From IMG/VR virus record IMGVR_UViG_3300028392_000154, positions 1 through 36,847 of that record: a stretch of 36,847 nt of DNA, one strand, 5' to 3'. The DNA is from a virus. Below are positions 33,787 to 36,847 of this stretch, piece after piece. Position 1 is the first letter of the stretch. Each line of letters begins with the position of its first letter. The notes beneath the pieces are model-generated. The model saw nothing but the letters and a program-made list of their open reading frames with translations. It was not told the DNA's origin and did not search any database. The position numbers were made by a program, and so were the translations under genes.

Positions 33787-34910
33787 AACCCTTTTGCTTT
33801 CCTATAAATTTCAATTATGGTGTCTGACCAATCATGTACCTTATCAGATAAATTATACTTATCCATCACTACTTCATAACCCTTTTGAGCATCTGCTTTT
33901 CTATTTGCTGGGTCTATATAATATTCCATATGTTTAATCCAGTCTGCAGGTTTTTCTGCAATTTTCCCCGCACCTTCATTTGCAAGCAATTTATACTCAT
34001 GTGTTCCAGCTGCAACAAAAGGAATTCCAGTCATTGCATATTCCACACCTTTAAGACTTGATTTTGCTTCATTGAATGGAATCATATCAAGCGGTACAAG
34101 CCCAATGTCCATAGGCATCAGTATGTTGCCGTAATTCCAAACACTTGTTCCTGTAACTTCAATTAATCTTTCAGGATCCATTTTGGTCAATTCGGCAAAT
34201 TGTTTTGGCTTGTCCATAAGCATTCCAGCATGATAAAACATAAGGTCATGCTTATCTAAAAATGGTCCTAAAATTCCCTGTAATTTTTCAACATCATGCT
34301 GTCTCCATAACATAATACCTACCCAACCAATTGTTGGTTTCCAGCCAGCGTTGTCAAAACGCTTCATAAATAATTTTGGATCAACCGAGTTTCTAACAAT
34401 ATAATTATTTTTATTTAACTTACCATAGTTATTTGCAAGAAATTCTGTACTATGAATTAGAGCATCTGCAGAACTATACGATGTATGCATATGGTCTCTA
34501 TTCCATGTAACATCTTTATTTGGGTGTGTAGTATGAAAAGCAATATTGGTTTGTGGTAATCCCATAAACCAATCATCAACATCAATAATAACCACTTGAC
34601 CCAAAGCTCTTGCTTGTTCAATCATTTCTTTTGCTTTATGCCACATAAATAACTTTATTACAACAACATCTAGTTTGTCAAAGCATTGGTCTGGATTTTT
34701 AATTGGTGATCTATCTGTATAACTTAGTCTATATTGGGTGGGTGCAACTACAAAGCCTTCTCCATCTTTCCACCCAATTTCACCACATACTGATTCGTGA
34801 CCTATTGTATTTAAATAAGCAGATACAGATGCACATCTAATCCAAGTGCATCCACCTGGAGATCCTATGCCAAAATCTGCCCAGTCTGAACTAATAAAAC
34901 CTATTCTCAT
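33783..34910 (-). CDS. GT4-like glycosyltransferase (375 aa)
   Basis: Start at ATG 34910, overlapping the preceding TGA (ATGA). MRIGFISSDWADFGIGSPGG then VVIKLFMWHKAKEMI and VVIIDVDDWF in the N-terminal Rossmann half; KPTIGWVGIMLWRQHDVEKL begins the second, and SSLKGVEYAMTGIPFVA is the C-terminal donor-binding region. Domain order fits GT-B transferases seen in phages and surface-polysaccharide loci. Last enzyme of the sugar cassette. Confidence 0.82.
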   Translation of the reverse strand: MRIGFISSDWADFGIGSPGGCTWIRCASVSAYLNTIGHESVCGEIGWKDGEGFVVAPTQYRLSYTDRSPIKNPDQCFDKLDVVVIKLFMWHKAKEMIEQARALGQVVIIDVDDWFMGLPQTNIAFHTTHPNKDVTWNRDHMHTSYSSADALIHSTEFLANNYGKLNKNNYIVRNSVDPKLFMKRFDNAGWKPTIGWVGIMLWRQHDVEKLQGILGPFLDKHDLMFYHAGMLMDKPKQFAELTKMDPERLIEVTGTSVWNYGNILMPMDIGLVPLDMIPFNEAKSSLKGVEYAMTGIPFVAAGTHEYKLLANEGAGKIAEKPADWIKHMEYYIDPANRKADAQKGYEVVMDKYNLSDKVHDWSDTIIEIYRKAKGL

Positions 34911-35530
34911 TTTAAAAATCCATAATCTACATTTGCTTCTTCTATGTCTGACCAACTTGGTCTTTGCCAAGCTAAAGATGGGGTAAAAGCAAAACTGTTA
35001 AATCTATGCAGATTTTTTGAATATGTAACATCTGTTGGTTCGTGAATTGTTTGCACATCTAAAAGACTTTGATAGACGCTGCTGTTAATAGCAATGGCAT
35101 GCATGGCTAAAGTGTTGTTTGCAATAGATAAGTTTTCGGTAATTTTAGATGGCACTCCCCATGCATGATTTCCACCCAGATAAAGAATATCCCAATTTTC
35201 TGGCAAATCTTTAATAGCAATATTAAATTTTTCGACAAAGTTATCAGTAAATTCTACATCATCCTCAAACATTAAAAAGTTTTTATAACCTTTTTCAATT
35301 GCATCTTTTAATAAATTTATATGAGAAAGAGCAAATCCAGCATTTCCCTTTCTAATAGGAAAAGAATATTCACTGGTTGGAATAGTATCTCCATCAACCG
35401 CAGAAAATCTTTCAACATTTTCAATACCATTTTTACTAAATTCATCTAGGCATTCCTGCCACCTGTCAGTTCTTTTATCCAAATTTACACAATAAATATG
35501 ATCAAAAAAACTATTTAAAGTTTCATTCAT
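34907..35530 (-). CDS. GT25-family glycosyltransferase (207 aa)
   Basis: IYCVNLDKRTDRW at residues 12-24, then GNAGFALSHINLLKDAIEKG and FLMFEDDVEF (EDD at 89-91, the metal/donor site) are hallmarks of family 25 (LPS galactosyltransferase type). WDILYLGGNHAW follows. It overlaps both neighbours, so is part of one operon with the sugar-activating genes. Acceptor unknown. Confidence 0.9.
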   Translation of the reverse strand: MNETLNSFFDHIYCVNLDKRTDRWQECLDEFSKNGIENVERFSAVDGDTIPTSEYSFPIRKGNAGFALSHINLLKDAIEKGYKNFLMFEDDVEFTDNFVEKFNIAIKDLPENWDILYLGGNHAWGVPSKITENLSIANNTLAMHAIAINSSVYQSLLDVQTIHEPTDVTYSKNLHRFNSFAFTPSLAWQRPSWSDIEEANVDYGFLK

Positions 35531-36242
35531 TTAAACTCCTCATACTTTCGTAAATATCTTTTTTCATTCTTGTTGCCGAATAATTATGATCTCTATCAAT
35601 CCAACAAATTTCTATTGACAAATCTTTACCAGTATAATATTTTTCTAAATAATCTTTTCCAAGAAAACGAATATCATAATGACCAGATGATAACATTTCT
35701 TCTAATTCCCACTCATATTCATAAATATGAATATCATCAATATACTTTAATGCTAAAAGAACCTCTGCTCTTTCATGCCAAGCATTCACTGGTTTTAGCT
35801 TTCCATTTTCAATAGATGGATCCATGTGAAGAGCAATAGTTAAATGTGTGCATTGTTCTTTAGCCTTGCAAAACATCTTTATGTATCCTGGATGGATTAC
35901 ATCAAATGCTCCAGCAACAATTCCATATTTTACTGGAGAGACTTTCTTTTTCCAGTCATCAATGTGTACTGCTCTATCATCTATATAGTAGTGGGCAAAT
36001 GGTTTGCAATTCATTATTAGCCTATTATAAAGAACCCCCCACTCCTGCAATTGGTTTTTTGTCAGGTCTGTGTGGTCTTTTTTACTTACTGATCCACGAG
36101 CGGTCATAATAATAATTTCATTATTTTCATTATACAATTTATTAATTTTATCTACAACAAATTGATCTGGTACAGCTAAATCATACTGACTATCTTCCAC
36201 CTTGCTGCAAATAGTTCCATCTAAATCAAAACAGTATATCAT
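35523..36242 (-). CDS. HAD phosphatase-like / nucleotidyltransferase fusion (239 aa)
   Basis: Start at ATG 36242, overlapping the preceding TGA. Residues 1-100: HAD fold with CFDLDGTI (D6, D8), IIMTARG and YYIDDRAVHIDDW. Residues 104-239: a cytidylyltransferase-like domain with GIVAGAFDVIHPGYIKMF and YSATRMKK at the end. The usual HxGH is H-P-G-Y here. Between a GmhA-like isomerase and glycosyltransferases, it may dephosphorylate and activate a heptose-type sugar, combining GmhB- and HldE/HddC-like steps. Substrate is inferred. Confidence 0.82.
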   Translation of the reverse strand: MIYCFDLDGTICSKVEDSQYDLAVPDQFVVDKINKLYNENNEIIIMTARGSVSKKDHTDLTKNQLQEWGVLYNRLIMNCKPFAHYYIDDRAVHIDDWKKKVSPVKYGIVAGAFDVIHPGYIKMFCKAKEQCTHLTIALHMDPSIENGKLKPVNAWHERAEVLLALKYIDDIHIYEYEWELEEMLSSGHYDIRFLGKDYLEKYYTGKDLSIEICWIDRDHNYSATRMKKDIYESMRSLNE

Positions 36243-36751
36243 TCGCACTCCACAATTCCATGTAAAAATATCTGATGAACACATTCGGCAACACCGTAAC
36301 TGTGAGTAGGAATATAATAATTAAATTTAGCACTTTTTGATTGCAATTTTAATGGATTAAAAGATTCGAATGCAGATAACACTCCGTAAGAAATGTTATT
36401 ATTTTCGCAATATTCTGCAGCCCTTAAAATATTTTTAGATTTTCCAGAAGAACTAATTAGAATAACAAGAGTATTTTTTTTTGCATAAAATTCTAAAAAT
36501 TTTGCGTATGCATCATCTACCCCAAAATCATTCATAAAGCAGGTAAGCATTGATGGGTCTGAAAAAGAAAGTGCTCTTTTTCCGCCACGCTTTGTCATAT
36601 CCTGAGCAATATGTGATGCAACCGCATTACTTCCACCATTACCCAAAATAATAATTTCCTGATGCTTACTATAGGCATTTTTAAATTTTTCATAATCTTC
36701 CCCAGAAATAATATTCTGAGTTGCACTAATGCATTCTTCAAAAAAATTCAC
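36239..36751 (-). CDS. GmhA-type SIS-domain phosphosugar isomerase (170 aa)
   Basis: GTG start 36751. ILGNGGSNAVASHIAQDMTKR at about 35-55 is the sugar-phosphate-binding loop of sedoheptulose-7-phosphate isomerases (GNGGSA...H.A.DL), LVILISSSGKSKNIL is the second SIS motif, and AECVHQIFLHGIVE the final helix with the catalytic His. Slightly short. Probably makes a heptose-7-phosphate for the cassette. The first motif is quoted in pieces. Confidence 0.88.
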   Translation of the reverse strand: MNFFEECISATQNIISGEDYEKFKNAYSKHQEIIILGNGGSNAVASHIAQDMTKRGGKRALSFSDPSMLTCFMNDFGVDDAYAKFLEFYAKKNTLVILISSSGKSKNILRAAEYCENNNISYGVLSAFESFNPLKLQSKSAKFNYYIPTHSYGVAECVHQIFLHGIVECE

Positions 36752-36847
36752 AATAATACTCCACTCACTCCATCTACAGACAAATCAAGTTTAACATATT
36801 CGTAAGGAATACGCAAGCTATTTTTATGAGAAAATACTAAGAAGAAT
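36748..36847 (-). CDS. C-terminal end of a possible GHMP kinase, partial
   Basis: The frame is open from the window edge to TGA at 36748, overlapping the GTG of the isomerase. The last 32 residues run FFLVFSHKNSLRIPYE then LDLSVDGVSGVLL. A G-G-G-F-L-x-x-F strand, then a conserved D-G near the C-terminus, is how HddA-type heptose-7-phosphate kinases end, and the neighbour is a GmhA homologue. With so little sequence this is only a suggestion. Confidence 0.4.
   Translation of the reverse strand, partial: FFLVFSHKNSLRIPYEYVKLDLSVDGVSGVLL

Noticed and set aside
1-36847. Integrase, attachment site, insertion sequence or transposase
   Set aside because: None was seen on either strand; the single tRNA-Asp shows no adjacent duplicated 3' end and no integrase is next to it.

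Overview
The window looks like part of a large, low-GC, tailed-phage genome that infects an actinobacterium. No integrase, attachment site or chromosomal housekeeping gene is visible. Phage signs are collagen-like and LamG-like tail proteins, dozens of very small tightly overlapping genes, a phage-type class II ribonucleotide reductase, and its own tRNA and tmRNA. Actinobacterial signs are two WhiB-type proteins, a DUF7455-type zinc protein, an Lsr2-like DNA-binding motif, and a tmRNA whose 5' end and tag resemble actinobacterial ones. The AT richness suggests a low-GC host such as a freshwater actinobacterium; that is inference.

Layout. (1) 1-6728, minus strand: tail or fibre genes, adenosylcobalamin-dependent ribonucleotide reductase and a glycosyltransferase, ending at an AT-rich divergent promoter region (about 6729-6884). 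(2) 6885-25778, almost all plus strand: about 50 small genes of mostly unknown function, many predicted zinc-binding or single-pass membrane peptides, plus WhiB, DUF7178-like, DUF932-like, Api92-like and Lsr2-like proteins and tRNA-Asp. A two-gene minus-strand island lies at 8344-8598. From 8.6 to 24.7 kb the cassettes are separated by a recurring intergenic module (GC-rich hairpin inside TTGACAA/TTGTCAA arms, a TACGACACGCC-like block, a CTCTGG box), usually followed by a promoter whose 18-bp spacer is itself conserved (TGTC at a fixed place, TGC before the -10). (3) 24389-24982: no protein gene, but a perfect-consensus promoter plus a strong terminator (candidate small RNA), then an AT-rich stretch with clustered DnaA boxes, a candidate replication origin. 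(4) 25844-36847, minus strand: DUF1003-like membrane protein, GroES, a lysine/alanine/proline-rich basic protein, an HslV-like Ntn hydrolase, thioredoxin, a second WhiB, a SLOG-like protein, a large modular protein with a cysteine cluster, a run of small genes, a tmRNA, and a sugar cassette (possible GHMP kinase end, GmhA-type isomerase, HAD-nucleotidyltransferase fusion, GT25 and GT4-like transferases) that may build and attach an activated heptose-like sugar.

How it fits together (inference): the plus-strand block looks like an early region in which each small operon has its own terminator/promoter module, so many transcripts may share one regulator acting through the common promoter spacer. 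The right-hand minus block provides protein quality control (GroES, HslV-like, thioredoxin, tmRNA), nucleotide supply and surface glycosylation. The most unusual features are the repeated regulatory module, the promoter spacer box, two structured leader RNAs (9053-9156 and 16914-16990), the tmRNA and the candidate origin with its adjacent small RNA.
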